Positions 22,331 through 34,600 of a stretch of 64,000 bases of DNA are shown here, piece after piece; the first letter of the stretch is position 1; each line of letters opens with the position of its first letter. A program made the position numbers and the translations under genes. Source of the stretch: Cavia porcellus (lineage: Eukaryota; Chordata; Mammalia; Rodentia; Caviidae); contig NW_026947484.1 of NCBI RefSeq assembly GCF_034190915.1, forward strand, positions 81,477,982 to 81,541,981, read 5' to 3'. A model generated the notes under the pieces. That model searched no databases. It saw only the letters and a list, made by a program, of their open reading frames with translations, and had not been told where the DNA came from.

Positions 22331-22617
22331 AAGACTATCCATTAGGACTTTTCATGAAAAGTCAATCTAAACAAACTGTCTTTTATTGTTTCCTATTTGC
22401 TATTTCTATGAGGTTCACTAAAATTTTCTGCTTACAAAGCATAAAAATATGAGTATATCAACATACTATTTATTTAAGAACTTTTTATAATATTATATCA
22501 AGCACAATTTTAAGATTTTTAACTACCTGGGACAATATAGGCACACTGACTAAAAAAAAAACTTCAAGGAAATCCTGTACCATGCCAGTAGTTACAACTT
22601 TAGAGGAAAATACTTAC

Positions 22618-22830
22618 TCTTATGTTTGAACTGCAACAGTTTCTTGCCCAGGTACAAAACAACAGCCATCACCACCATACAGTTTATTATTGAGCCAATA
22701 CGATACGGGTAAGCAATGACAAACAAGCCAAGCACATCAAAGAAGACCATTTTCCCATGTCGATACTCAGAAGAAAAAGCCAGCATATCAGATGTAGCTA
22801 AGTATTTTAAAACTGCTAAAATGTTGTCAC
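22618..22830 (-). CDS. ERMP1: ERMP1 coding exon 7 (residues 369-440)
   Basis: Acceptor CAACAG|GTGACA, donor CATAAGA|GTAAGT, 213 nt. Encodes the linker after the peptidase domain and the first helices of the membrane block: VFFDVLGLFVIAY at about 397-409, and a second hydrophobic run about 417-430. It ends in the basic loop KKLLQFKHK. Confidence 0.97.
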
Positions 22831-23633
22831 CTGTTGGTAAAGAAAGATAACAAAGCTAAGTAAGTTATTTGAAGGTAATTTACATGTACAACTATACAAA
22901 GCAAAAATAAACCATCTATTATCTGAATAAACAAACAGTTGGGGGCTGGGGATTTAGCTCAGCAGGCGTAAGTGCTTGCCTTGTAAGGTCACAGTCGTGA
23001 GTTCAATCCCCATACCAAAAAAAAAAAAAAAAAAAAACCCAGCTGGAAAGGATATGAATAAGCAAAGTTTCCTACCCTCCTGCTTCCCTCTATTTCTGAA
23101 GATACGATTTCATTCTAGGCCAGCAACTACTCAAAATCAGCCTCCTACAAACACATTCTTCTCATGTTGTATTCTAACTTGGAATACATCCTCTTTCCTC
23201 CACAGGCCAAAGCCTGACTTTTCTGGAACTCTCTGGAAAGCACTCTTAACTCCCTGTCCTATGAGTTCTCACCCGCTCCCATGCTACCTCACCATGGATT
23301 CACGTAACTGTTTTCCACACCAAGGAAACTGCCCACAATTGTGTCCCACTCCTACCTCCAATTTACAGTGTTGGCTGTACTCTTACTGTTCAGTAATCTT
23401 ACCATAAACCTAGGAACTCCCTTTCCAAATCCTCACAATAAATACATGCATGTTTTGAACTGTTAAAGCTAGAAAGAACTAAAATGTAAGCCTTCATCTC
23501 TCAAACTCCAAATCCCTAACTCATTCCATCACAAAGCACTTTTCTAATGCACTGGCTGCAGAGTATTTATACATTTTTAGGTCGTATCTATTATTTTGTT
23601 TTACAATATAAAATTCAAACTTGAAATACCAAC
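22831..23633 (-). other. ERMP1: ERMP1 intron 6
   Basis: 0.8 kb. One ID (22940-23036). The stretch 23110-23420 is C/T-rich and faintly L2-like, too weak to call. Confidence 0.9.
22940..23036 (+). repeat. ID SINE
   Basis: GGGGCTGGGGATTTAGCTCAG ... GAGTTCAATCCCC then a 19-A tail. Confidence 0.92.
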
Positions 23634-23726
23634 CTGCTCTCTGAATGGAGTCTGTTAGAATTCTGTCTGCTGTGTCATACTTGGTGTGATAAATGTAACC
23701 ATTCTCAATAAAAGCTAAGTCTATTC
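23634..23726 (-). CDS. ERMP1: ERMP1 coding exon 6 (residues 338-369)
   Basis: Acceptor TTTTAG|GAATAG, donor GAGCAG|GTTGGT, 93 nt. Encodes [20 protein letters not shown]351 in YHT is the last expected zinc ligand. It ends DSIQRAG at the close of the peptidase domain. Confidence 0.97.
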
Positions 23727-24161
23727 CTAAAACACAGGAAAAATAAGTCAGTTTGCTTTGAAGACCAACCTTGCTGTAGGACAGCTCAGTGGTAACTCAG
23801 TTCATGAGCTTGATTCTTTCCATGATTCTGGTTGCAAACCAAGCTATATGAGAAATAAAGCAAATTCAATGGTTTGGTTCAATGTTAACCTTAGGGGGAA
23901 ATTTGATTCAATTCTCATTCAGTTGGATTTATGACTAAAACTATAGAAAGAATTGAGTTTGTGAACCAAGGTACTACTGTATTACATTCCGAAAAAAGAT
24001 AAAATGTCAAAGAAGTAGTGACTCCTTTGTCATATTTAAGAATGAATGACAAATTCTCCTTCATATTCTTAGAAAATCTATAGTTATGGTACATAATTCA
24101 ATACGTAAGACATCACACATCAAACAAATGAGTTTGTGTGTCATTGAAACTTTGCTATCTG

Positions 24162-24248
24162 GGGCAATGGGCTGTAGCCTAGTGATAGAACCTTTGCCTA
24201 GCATACACAAGGTCCTGGGTTCTATTCCCAGTGACACAAAAAGAAAAA
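24162..24248 (+). repeat. ID SINE, diverged
   Basis: GGGCTGTAGCCTAGTGATAG ... GGGTTCTATTCCCAGTG. It resembles the older ID type with AGCATAC.CAAGG rather than the CTTGCAAGCAGG type. Confidence 0.8.
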
Positions 24249-24304
24249 ACCTTGACCAGCTGTCTGTTTGTCAAGCCAAAGCCAAATTTTAGCTTCACCT
24301 AAGC

Positions 24305-24472
24305 CTATGACACACATGTCATTGTATTTTTAAGACAAAAGATGTTAATGATAGTTTTTTCCAAACTAAAACTCCAGTATTTGGGTATAATTGCAATGTG
24401 GGCACATTGCAATGTTAAGTGGGTTTTGCGCTGGAGTTTGGCACTTGTTCTATAAAACACTGGCCATCGCTG
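24305..24472. mobile_element. possible hAT transposon remnant
   Basis: CTATGACACACATGTCATTG near the left, and a right end GGAGTTTGGCACTTGTTC ... GGCCATCGCTG, similar in layout to the hAT element in the 3'UTR. Flanks ACCTAAGC and ACCTACGC agree in 7 of 8 bases, but the left end does not begin with CAG, so the boundary is doubtful. Confidence 0.3.
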
Positions 24473-24822
24473 ACCTACGCTGAACACATCACCAGAGGGG
24501 TTGGCAAGCAAAACAACTGGGCAAGTCAAAGATCCCAAGCAGATCCTGTTATCACTTTGGGAATAAAGTATTACACTGTTGTTCTCTCTTCTATCACATT
24601 ATAGGACAAGAAGATACAGAGGCAAAATTTTATATTAGCAAAAATTTATATTGGCATAGAGTTTAAAAAAGGAAAGTACTAAGAAATCAAGAGTGCTAGA
24701 AAGTGCTCTCATATAAAGAATGTGTTCTCAGAAAATGCTGTTTACTCAAAAACTTTCCAGCAGTGAAGGCCACTTCTAATGAATCAATATTGTATAATAG
24801 CCTACAACTACTGGTAAAGTAC

Positions 24823-24969
24823 CTGGAATGTTACCAAAATCTCTGTAGATACGAAAGTCGGTTTCTGAAGGAATAATTCCACTCTGAAAAACCTCCTGAG
24901 CCACCACAGAGGCAAAAGGATGTCTAGCTGCTGACACATAAGCTTGAATCAACCAAGGATTTTCAGGAC
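24823..24969 (-). CDS. ERMP1: ERMP1 coding exon 5 (residues 289-338)
   Basis: Acceptor TTTCAG|GTCCTG, donor TTCCAG|GTACTT, 147 nt, phase 1 to phase 1. Encodes [19 protein letters not shown] through [13 protein letters not shown], the part of the M28 fold after the NLE ligand. It is separated from exon 4 by the gene's largest intron (19.9 kb). Confidence 0.97.
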
Positions 24970-25390
24970 CTGAAATGAAACATGACAACACAAAACAAGG
25001 TTAACCTAATAATTTTTTAACATACCCTACTATTTTTTCTACCTTTTTGGTGGTTGTGCTGGAACTCAGGGCACAGCATATAAAGTTACATCCAATGCCC
25101 AGCACTAATTTTTTTTTAATGTTCCAGAAGTACCGATAATGGTGGGTTTTGGAGATGTAGTCAAAATTAATTTCTTAATCTTTTTCTTATTTTTCAACAC
25201 TTTTTTCATACATGTGTATAACTTAAATGAAAAATAACATTATAAAATTAAATAACAGCAACTACAAAAAACTTGAATCTAAGAACAAAACAAAAATTTT
25301 CTAAGTCTATCATCCTAAGATACTCACTATCACTTTCCTGTCTTCAATTTTCTTATAATGTACTACCACATGTACAAAGCTACAGTCAAA

Positions 25391-27990
25391 ACTCTCAAAT
25401 TCATTCCTGGAAGCAAGCATTACCCTAATACAAACACCAGAAAAAGACCCAATTAAAAAAGAGAATTACAGGTCAATTTCCCTAATGAACATAGATGCAA
25501 AACTCCTCAATAAGATACTGGCAAATAGAATACAGCACATCATCAAGAAGATTATACACAATGATTAACTGGGATTCATCCCAGCGATTCAGGGATGGTT
25601 TAACATACATAAATCAATAAATGTAATATACCATATTAACATAGCCAAGGACAAAAATCATATGATCGTCTCAACAGATGCAGAGAAAGCTTTTTTTTTT
25701 TTTTTGGAGGGTGGTAAAACACAACAGAAGAAGACAGAACAAAGCCAATCGAGACAGTGCAGTGAAATTGGTACAGAACTTCACAGCAGGTTATCGGGAA
25801 CAGTAATGAGTGCCATAGTACATCTTGTTATCTTCACAGTAGTTGTCCATTCAATCAGGTATCAGAAAAAGCTTTTGACAAAGTCCAGCACCCATTTGTG
25901 ATAAAAACCCTACAAAAATATTGGAATACATGGTCTTTATCTCAATTTGATAAGAGTCATCTATGACAAATCAACAGCCAACCTCATGTTAAATGGACAA
26001 AAACTAAAAATTTTCTCTCTAAAATCAGGAACAAGACAAGCGCGTCCACTGTCTCCACTCTCATGTAACTTTAGCTGGAAACTTTAGCTGCAGCAGTTAG
26101 ACAAGAGAAAGAAATAAGAGGAATAAAACAGGGAAGGGAAGAAGTTAAAACTATCATTATATGCACATGATAAGATACTCTACATAGACAACCCAAAAAA
26201 CTACACTAAAGAACTGATAGACTTAAAAGTAAATTCAGTAGTATAGCTGGATACAAAGTCAACACTCAAAAATCAAAGACTTGTCTTACATGAATAACAA
26301 AATCAGAGAAACTACCTTTTATGATTGCATCCAAAAAACTGAAATACCTAGGAATTGTTCTAACAAAGGACATAAAGTTCCTCATTAAAAACTACAATAC
26401 TCTGAAAAAGGAGATTGAAGAGGATAACAGAAATGGAGAGACATTCCATGCTCTTGAGTAGGAAGAATCAATATAGTGAAAAAGGCCATACTTCCAAAAC
26501 TGTCACACAGGTTTAATGCAATCCCAATCAAAATTTCAATAGCATATTTCACAGAATTAGAGAAAACAATCCTAAAATTCATCTAGAACCACAAGAAACC
26601 TAGAATAGCAAAGCAAATCTTGGGCAACAAAGGCAAGGCAGGGGGCATCACAATCCCTGACTTGAAATTTACTATAAAGCTACTGTGATAAAAACAGCAT
26701 GGTACTGGCAAAAGAAAAAAGACCCAAAGATCAGTGGAACAGATTACAAGATGCAGAAACAACTCCAGACATACTAAGCCACCTTTCCTTGACAAAGGTG
26801 CCAAACACATTCACTGGAAGAAAGATAGCTCTTTAATAAATGATGCTGGAAAAACTGGCCCTGCACATACCAAAGACTGAAGTTGGACCCATTATCTTTC
26901 ACCATGCACTAAACTAAATTAGGAATGAATCAAAGATCTAAATATTAAAAGAGAAACATTAAATCTGCTGAAAGAGTATGTAAAACTCTTGAAGACATTG
27001 GTGTAGGCAAAGACTTTATGAATAAACCCCAACTGCACAGAAACTATCACAAAGAATTAACAACTGGGATCTCATCCTATTAAAAAGCTTTTGCACAGCA
27101 AGAGAAACTATCAACAGAATAAAAAAATAACACAAAGAATCACTATCAAGAACATATAAAGAACTAAAAAAAAAAAACCAATCAGACCTCCCAAATGTAA
27201 AGACCTTAATCCAAAATCGGGCATCTGAGATGAGATTCTATCTCACCTGAGAAAGAGGGATCACTATCAAGAAGTCAACAAATAACAAATGTTGGAAGGG
27301 CTGTGGGGGAAAAGAACACTTCTCGACTGCTGGTGGAAGCGTAAAGTGGTGTAAACACTGTGGAAATCACTGTGGAGATTCTTCAAAAACTTAGCACAGA
27401 TGTTCCATTTGACCTAATCTTTACTCTCCTGGGTATCGTTCCAAAAAAAGCATTATACCACAGTGATATATGCACACCTATGTTTTTAGTACCACAGTTT
27501 GGAAACAATCCAGAGGCCAATCAACTGGTGAATGGATAAAGATGTGATTTTTTTTTAATACAATGGAGTACTACTCTGCCAAAAAGGATATACTCCAGAC
27601 ATTTCTAGGAAAATGAATACACCTTGAGGCCATACTCTAAAGTGAAATAAACTGAACACACATGTGTAAATACCACATTGTTTCTCTGGTGTAAGAAACC
27701 AAAATTGTAAATAAAGACCAAAATGTATAGAAGGTATTGTGAAAAAGGGAGAAAATGTTCAAATGAAGAGGGAAACAGGAGAGGTGAAGGCAAGGAGAAG
27801 GGAAAAGTAGAAGAATTAGAAAAAAAGAAAAACATGGAAACAGACCTTTGGTTAAGGGGAAAGGGAGGAAGTGTTGAATGGAGGGTAGGAGGATGGGGAA
27901 AAACATTTATACTGTGTCAGGTACATATCCTCTCTGATGAATGTGATCATAATGTATACCTAAAATCTACCTATAAAGTTGGATTAAAAA
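25391..27990 (+). mobile_element. L1, 5'-truncated (ORF2 RT domain to 3'UTR)
   Basis: Enters at the reverse-transcriptase region (GGAAGCAAGCATTACCC), runs through the C-terminal ORF2 (CAATGGAGTACTACTCTGCC) and an A/G-rich 3'UTR. The catalytic FADD stretch near 26150 reads as a YAHD-like form, and stops are frequent: inactive. Interrupted at 25695-25862. Confidence 0.9.
25695..25862 (-). mobile_element. L1 3'UTR insertion nested in an L1
   Basis: Bounded by CAGAGAAAGCTTTT (25681-25694) and CAGAAAAAGCTTTT (25863-25876). It starts with a T-run (A-tail on the minus strand) and contains one unit of the L1 3'UTR repeat also found at 55600-56010 (CATCTTGTTATCTTCA.AGTAG). A short, 5'-truncated insertion. 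Confidence 0.8.
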
Positions 27991-28017
27991 TAAAGTATGA
28001 TCAAAACCATATTAAAC

Positions 28018-28182
28018 CTTGCAGCACTGATGCATATCTGTAATCCCAGCAATTCAGAAGGCCGAGGCAGGAGGATTCCAAGTTCCAGGCCAGCCTGGGC
28101 AACTTAGCAAGGCCTGTTTCAAAATAAAAATAGGGCTGGGGATGTCGCTCAGTAGTTCAATCTCTAGTATCTCAAAAACATA
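28018..28182 (+). repeat. B1-dID composite SINE
   Basis: B1 (CAGCACTGATGCATATCTG ... CAAGGCCTGTTTC) followed by GGGCTGGGGATGTCGCTCAG ... TCAATCTCTAGTATC. Confidence 0.8.
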
Positions 28183-28196
28183 CATAAAACCATGCT

Positions 28197-28316
28197 AAGG
28201 TCAGGCATGATAGCATACATATAATTTGAGCTATTCAAGAAGCTAAGACAGGAATATTGCAAGTACAAGGCTAGCCTGGGGAACTTAATGTGATTCTGCC
28301 TCAAAATAAAAATAAA
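28197..28316 (+). repeat. B1 SINE, diverged
   Basis: AAGGTCAGGCATGATAGCAT start, ...AAGCTAAGACAGG..., ...GCTAGCCTGGGGAACTTAATG. Confidence 0.7.
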
Positions 28317-28317
28317 G

Positions 28318-28452
28318 ACAGTATGGTGATGCACACTTATAATCCCAGCACTGGGAAGGCTGAGGCAGAACAATCATTGTGAGCTTTAGGCCACTTAGGC
28401 TACAAGGTGAGTTCAACGCCAACCTGAACTGCACAGCAAAACCTCATCTCAA
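28318..28452 (+). repeat. B1 SINE
   Basis: ACAGTATGGTGATGCACAC ... AACTGCACAGCAAAACC. Its end is used as target by the ID at 28453. Confidence 0.85.
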
Positions 28453-28568
28453 GGGCTGGGGATTTAGCTCAGCGGCATAAGCGCCTGCCTTGCAAGCAGG
28501 CAGTCGTGAGTTCGATCCCCGGTACCGATAAAAAGGAAAAAGACAAAAAAAAAAAAAAAAAAAAAAAA
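28453..28568 (+). mobile_element. ID SINE with target-site duplication
   Basis: Consensus-like ID (GGCATAAGCGCCTGCCTTGC, GAGTTCGATCCCCGGTACC, tail GATAAAAAGGAAAAAGAC plus poly A), flanked by AAACCTCATCTCAA on both sides. Confidence 0.93.
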
Positions 28569-28639
28569 AAACCTCATCTCAAAAAGAGAGAGAGAGAAAA
28601 AAAAAAAAAAAAAAAAAAACCCACAAAAAAATACAAAAA

Positions 28640-28705
28640 AACAAGGGCACAGGTATAGATCACTGGTAGGGTCCCCTACGGGATCAATCCCCAATACCAA
28701 AATAA
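28640..28705 (+). repeat. ID-like SINE
   Basis: AAGGGCACAGGTATAGATCAC ... GGGATCAATCCCCAATACC. Confidence 0.6.
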
Positions 28706-28733
28706 TAATAATAATAATAACAACAACAACAAT
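28699..28733. repeat. AAT/AAC microsatellite
   Basis: (AAT)n then (AAC)n in the A-rich tail of the preceding SINE. Confidence 0.9.
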
Positions 28734-28779
28734 AAAAGCTAAAAGATAAATTTAAAAAGCAATCACCACAAAAAGTATT

Positions 28780-28850
28780 CTTGGATGGGCAAAGGACAGA
28801 GCACTAGCTTAGCATATAGCAGGCCATAGGTTTGATGCTTAGCACAGCAA
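28780..28850 (+). repeat. ID-like SINE, diverged
   Basis: GGCAAAGGACAGAGCACTAG ... AGGTTTGATGCTTAGCAC. Confidence 0.5.
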
Positions 28851-28984
28851 AATAACAAAGAAAGGCAGGAATTGTATTTGAGAAGGCAAACAAAAAATTT
28901 CTCTGAGTTCTGGAAAAGTTCGGTAAAAAGTCTATACTCTTTCATGAAGTAGGGTTAAAAGGTATACATTTTAGGACAACAGTT

Positions 28985-29192
28985 TTTAGTTTTTGGTTTT
29001 TCAGGGTGTTTTTGATTTGTGTTACTAGGGACTGAGCTCTGAGGTATATATACGCCCAGCTCTGCTTTTTATTTTGAGACAGCAACTAAATTACTAAACT
29101 GCCCAAGGTGGGATCCAACTTGGCCATCTTCCTGCCTCAGTCTTCTAGAGTCCTGGGATTACACATCTACTACCATGCCCAACTAAGTTTTA
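28985..29192 (-). repeat. B1-dID composite SINE
   Basis: On the minus strand a B1 (29065-29192) followed by a degraded ID unit (TTACTAGGGACTGAGCTCTGAGG). Confidence 0.7.
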
Positions 29193-29199
29193 CACTTGG

Positions 29200-29806
29200 T
29201 GTGGAAAACTGACTCCCCACATTCCAAAGGATAAACCAAGATCTAGATCTCTTACCACGCACTACATTAAATTCAAATGGGTCAAAGATCTAAACATTAG
29301 AACAGAAACATTTAATTTGCTGAAAGACAAAATACATAAGTCTTAAAGACAGAGGTGTAGACAAAGACTTTCAGAACAAAATTTCAGCTGCACAAGAAGT
29401 AACACCAAGAATCAACTGATAGGATCTTAGCAAATTAAAAAGCTTTTCTGGAGCAAAGAAACCAACTGAGTGAAAAAACAATGCTCAGAATGAGAAACAA
29501 TCCCGGCCAGCTACTCCTCAAAGGACTAATATCTAGCATATATGAAGAACTCAAGAAAATTAAACCCCACCCCCAAACTTAAAGATCCAGTTTAAAAATG
29601 GAAACTGAAATGAATCACATTTCTCACACAAATAATTACAAACATCCAATAAATAGATAAAAAATGTTCAACATCACTGGTCATTCAAGAAATTGAGATT
29701 CCACCTCACTCTAGAAAGAATGGCTACCATCAACAAATCAACTAATAACAAAGGCTGGCAAGATTAGGAAACCCATCCTCCATTACTGGTGCAACGCAAC
29801 CACTAT
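29200..29806 (+). mobile_element. L1 ORF2 C-terminal fragment
   Basis: GTGGAAAACTGACTCCCCAC, AAATGGGTCAAAGATCTAAAC and ACTGGTGCAACGCAACCACTATGG follow L1 ORF2 order. Its continuation (GAGGTTGCTCAAAATACTAAAAATAG) is found 6.8 kb further on at 36648, so a later L1 probably interrupts it. Confidence 0.8.
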
Positions 29807-29811
29807 GGAAA

Positions 29812-31676
29812 AAGAAAAAAGGATGACAGAGTGGTGAAGAGCAAAGAAACATCTGACAGTGGAATATAGCAACCTAAGGAGAAGGAGGGCAGTGGGTCCC
29901 TGGGACCCAGCAAGGATCTGAAACAAGAATTGAAGCCCACAGGAGAGCACAGAGACAGACTTCATCACAGGAGATGGTGGTAAGCAGCACTTTCTCCCTG
30001 AGTTCTGATTCACTGTGTGGGAGGAGCAGTGCTAACCTGCAGACACTGGTGACCCCAGAGGCCTCCATGAAGAAATGTACCAGCAGAACAAAGCAGCAGA
30101 TAGACTGTACCACAGTGGCTACTGAGGTGCTTGGATTTTGACATACCCCTGAAGTGGGCAATTAGCCAACAAGCATTCTGAAGAGGGGCCAATTGAGCTT
30201 AGAACTCAGAACGGCTTCCTGCTGTCTCCATCTAGAGGCTCTCAGTGTCAGGGTGAGGTGGAAGCAGTTTTAAACCAGCAGGAAGCACACAGTGTGGCAG
30301 ATTAAACAAACTGGGTTCTCATCTCACAGCCAGAAACCAGCTTGAACTTCTGAAGAACTAAAGGTGCAGGCTAGTTCATACAATTAAAGACAGCAAATTA
30401 ATAGTTACTCCACTTTATCATTTTCTAGGCTGTGTTTGATGCTATTGTTATTCCTAATTACACTACTTTAGCCAAGGTGATATTACTGTTTTACCCAGTT
30501 GTTCTTCCTGGCATACCAAGACTGCTAAGTGTCACAAACAATACTAAATGCCAGTGCCAAAGAACAAGGAAGAAGACTAAATAACAGTAACTTCCCATCT
30601 CCAGTAAGTTTAAGAAATAGGTCTTGCAACAGACTCAAAACCCCAAAGCAAGCTACACCTGGAAAACATCTCGAGAGGTACTCATTTCCTCAGGATTCTA
30701 AATACTGGCAATAGGGCTAGGGATTTAGCTCAGCAGGCATAAGCACCTGCTTTGCAAGCGTGAGGTGATGAGTTCAATCCCCATATCAAAAAAGAAAGTA
30801 ACTTCTAAATACTAGCAATAAAGCTACCTGCCATAAGCAATTTACAAGCATCAAATCAGGGATTAAACTAAAAAGAAATAGAAAATGAGAGAACATTTAA
30901 CCAAGATGCAACCCCAGATTTTCAGCTCAAGAAAGGCAAAACCATGGGGCTACTAGGTGAAACAATTCAAAAGTCACCTGGACTATTTGCAGTGGTAACA
31001 CCAGAAATAACAAACCAGATTAATGAGGTTATAGGAAAAAAATAAAGTAACAAAAAATCTCTTAGGTAACTATACAGATGGTAACCATAATGAAAGACAT
31101 GTTTAGTGACTCTAGAGAAGATACATATAAGAAAATGAGCTTAGGAAAACCATGGAAACCAGGAACGCCCAACATAAGAAAGAAATGCAATCCATGAAAC
31201 AGATTCAAACAGGTATCTAGGAGATAAAAAATTCTACTGAAAGTATGTACAGCAGAATGAGCCAATGTGAAGACAGAGTATCAGACACAAAAGATAGGAT
31301 CATGATTAGCAATCCCGAAGGCTTTCTTAAAAATACCAAGAAACCATGAGGAATCAATCCAACAGCTGCTGCATGATGTAAAGAATAACATAACATTGAT
31401 CAGAATCAGTCAAAAAGCAAGAAATAGCACAAACTACATTTTTAAAAAACCTGTTCAGAGAACTAATGGCAGAAAACTTCCCAAGCATGGAAAAAGAACT
31501 TAACATCCAGATAAGAGAGGCATATAATATTCCAGTTAGCCATGATTTAAAAATCTGGCTATTACACCAAGGCACGTAATAGTTAAGATTCCAGAAATTC
31601 AACACAAGAACAAAATATTAAAAGTGGTTAGAGGAAAGAGACTAACCACATATAAAGGAAAACCCATCAGAATCAT
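29812..31676 (+). mobile_element. L1: 5'UTR and ORF1, broken
   Basis: 29812-30800 matches the 5'UTR at 58900-60480 by eye (GTGGAATATAGCA, AGGAGGGCAGTGGGTC, TCACTGTGTGGGAGGAGC). ORF1 follows from about 30840 with frameshifts, up to ATCAGAATCATGGAAGAC, where another element interrupts. It resumes at 35013. Confidence 0.8.
30714..30802 (+). mobile_element. ID SINE with target-site duplication
   Basis: GGGCTAGGGATTTAGCTCAGC...; flanked by TTCTAAATACT(G/A)GCAATA at 30696-30713 and 30803-30820. Inserted in L1 5'UTR sequence. Confidence 0.93.
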
Positions 31677-31685
31677 GGAAGACAA

Positions 31686-34600
31686 GGGAAGGAGCAAATA
31701 TGGCAGACAGATAATAGCTGGCTACAGAAGCTCCTGAGGTAGTCAACTTAGAATTCAACATAATTCAGTGTGGGGAGCCCCGAACAGACAGAGATGAATT
31801 CTCCCATCCCAAGAAGAAACTAAGATGAGAAGAACCAATCAAACACACAGTCCCGGTGCTATTTTTGGAACACCTAAAGGTTCAGTGCTCCTGCGGCAGT
31901 GGGCGACTTGCTGATCGGTCCAAGGTCCCGCCACTTTGACTCACTAGAGGCACAGCCACACTGAGCTCAGTGCTGACCAGCCGAACGGAGAGCTGAGGTG
32001 GAGGGGAGCCGCATCGACCTGTGCTGAGTAAGTAAGGTAAGTAAGAAGGGCTCCAGCAGATGACATTCTGGGACCGGGCAGGACTGGCAAGTTACAAGGG
32101 GCATCAATTACTTCAGTCAGTTGTTCCCCTCCCAAGCCAGATTGGTAGAGTGAGCTAGGCCTGAGTCACACAACCTGGCTAAGACCCAATACATTATCCG
32201 AAATCAATTCCCTACAGCAGTGGAGCACACTAATGCAGTGAAGCCTCAGAGTTTGGCTGACCTGGAGGAGAGGCGGCACACAATAATACAGTACAGGCCA
32301 CAGCAGCTTGACTGCTCAGGATGGGAGGGGCCAGCATACGCTACCCCTGTTTGCAACTCACTAGCACACTGCAGTAGGAAGGGTTATCTAGCCAGCATGC
32401 TTCAGAAGAATTGTAATCAACAAAGAAACGGGGGCCTCCTGGTAGAAACAAAAAAGATGGGAAGAGGAAGCAACAACAAAAAGTCCCCAGGTCCCAACTC
32501 TGAGAACATTGACCCAGTACAGGTAAATACAAAGGAGAATGAGAACAACAAACATGTAATATCAGACACGGCACCAGTGGACATAAAGATATATCTTCGG
32601 GACCTCACAGAGGAGTTCAAAAGGGAAATATTTAGCCAAGTAAAACAAGATATAAGACAATTAATAAAAAAGATGCTAAGCACCCCTCAAGCAGACACAG
32701 ACAGAAGAATGGAGGAACTCAAAGGAGAGAGCCATTTGATAAAGAATATAAAGGGGAAATGTTTTTAAAATAACAAGGAAACAAACAGTAATAATACACA
32801 GGCTAGAAGACAGAAGGATTTATAACTTGAGAATAAAGAATGTGAATGAAGAAGCAGGGGTACAAACAAAGGACCTACAAAGGCTATTCACAGAAATAAT
32901 TAAGGAAAACTTCCCAAACATAGGAAAAGGAAATGATATTCTGATATATGAGGCATATAGAACTCCAGCCACCTACAACTGAAACAGAGCTACACCCAGG
33001 CATATGATAATCAAGATCCCAGAAATTCAATATAAGAACTGAATATTAAAAGCTGTTAGAGACAAGAAACAGATAACCTATAAAGGAAGGCCCATCAGAA
33101 TCATGGCAGACTTCTCAACACAAATCATCAAGTCAAGAAGAGCCTACAGTGAAATATTCCAAGCTCTGAAAGAAAATAATCTCCAACCCAGATTGATATA
33201 CCCTGATAAACTCTCTCTAGATATACCCTGATAAACTCTCTCTAGAAATTAATGGAGAAACAAGATGCTTTTAAGACAAAGAGGAACTTGGGAAATTGGC
33301 AACCACCAATCCAGCTCTACAGAGAATACCGCAGGGCATTCTAGAGAGAGAAAAAAGTACTAGGATTCCAGGAACAATGGTAGAGAGGCCTCAATGAATG
33401 GAGCAGAAAACAGAATGAAGAAGATAAGCAGACAACTGATGGCAAAAAAAAAAAGAGCATAACAGAAATGAGGCAGAGAAGGTTGGTTATACGCTCTAAT
33501 ATAGATGGCCTTGATACACTAAATTTAAAAAAAAGAATCACACGTGGAGATCAGGAGGCAGGGTCCAACGAGATGCTATTTATAAGAAATATAATTAACA
33601 TGAAAAAGAGTACCTGGACTGAAAATCAAATATGAGAAAACAATGCTCTATGTGACAAGAGAACCAGAGAGTAATAGGGGCAACTTGACCAGGATTTGTG
33701 GATAGTTTGGAAAGACAGGTTTTAATAGGTAAAGGAATACAATTAAGAGATCAAGTCCAGGAAAGAGAAGGTTTGGAACCATTTAGGTAAACAGCAGGTT
33801 GCTCCCTCCAATTTAAAACCAAGGGTCTTGGTCAGATCCAAAAATGCACAGTGTACCCTGGGAAAGTGAAAGGGGAGGGAGAATCTTAAAAAAAGATGGC
33901 AAAAGATACTGTTAATAGTGTATCAGGACTTAAAACCCACATTACTCGCACCACTTTGCTTAGGTAGATTTTATTCTTTTTTGATATTTTATTCTGTCCC
34001 AGTTTGTCTACTTACTTTAGATTTGAGGGCACAGACAGCTATCCCAAAAACATCAGGATATAGCACAGTAATCATCTTTAATTTCCTATATGACATATAC
34101 TGTTTTATCATGACTGATCTTAGTGAAATCTGGTTTGATTGCTGTTTGGTATTGACAGATTTTATTCAAAACTGATATGATTGATAGTATCAAGTCTGAG
34201 AGTATAGGCAACTACACTGAAGATGACAAGACTCTACGGTACACATTCTGGTTTGATAACTGCCTCTTTTTGAAGTTTTATACTATATACAAAGTTGTGT
34301 TTTCATTAATACTGTTATGTACTGATATATTCAATTTTTATACTATGTCTGATGATATAGCCAATTCTATTAAAGATAACAAGAGATAACACAGGAACTA
34401 TGGTAGAACTCCTTGTACAACAACAGTCTTACATGTCTTTTTCATTTCATGTGTTTATAGGAATATGTTTTGTTTTGTCTTGCTTTGTTTTGTTTCTCCT
34501 AATATAGAAAGGATAGAAATACATGTTAAGACTCATGCATGTGTAGAATCTATAAACAATTTATGAGAACTGGCCTTATGACACATGATGAAATGAACAG

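Larger units (their letters stand above)
21586..22617 (-). other. ERMP1: ERMP1 intron 7
   Basis: 1.0 kb with one recent ID (21706-21808) and one minus-strand B1 (22178-22330). The rest is AT-rich and unremarkable. Confidence 0.9.
23727..24822 (-). other. ERMP1: ERMP1 intron 5
   Basis: 1.1 kb. One ID (24162-24248) and a possible hAT transposon remnant (about 24305-24472). Nothing recognised elsewhere. Confidence 0.9.

Noticed and set aside
28455..28530. tRNA genes at the many A-box/B-box sequences
   Set aside because: They have A-tails and target-site duplications and no proper anticodon stem-loop fold over 72-76 nt; they are ID SINEs.
32220..32768. 182-codon open frame taken as a gene
   Set aside because: It lies inside an L1-type element, its first codon is GTG, and the likely ORF1 start is the ATG at 32457. 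It is retrotransposon ORF1, cut by a stop at 32766.
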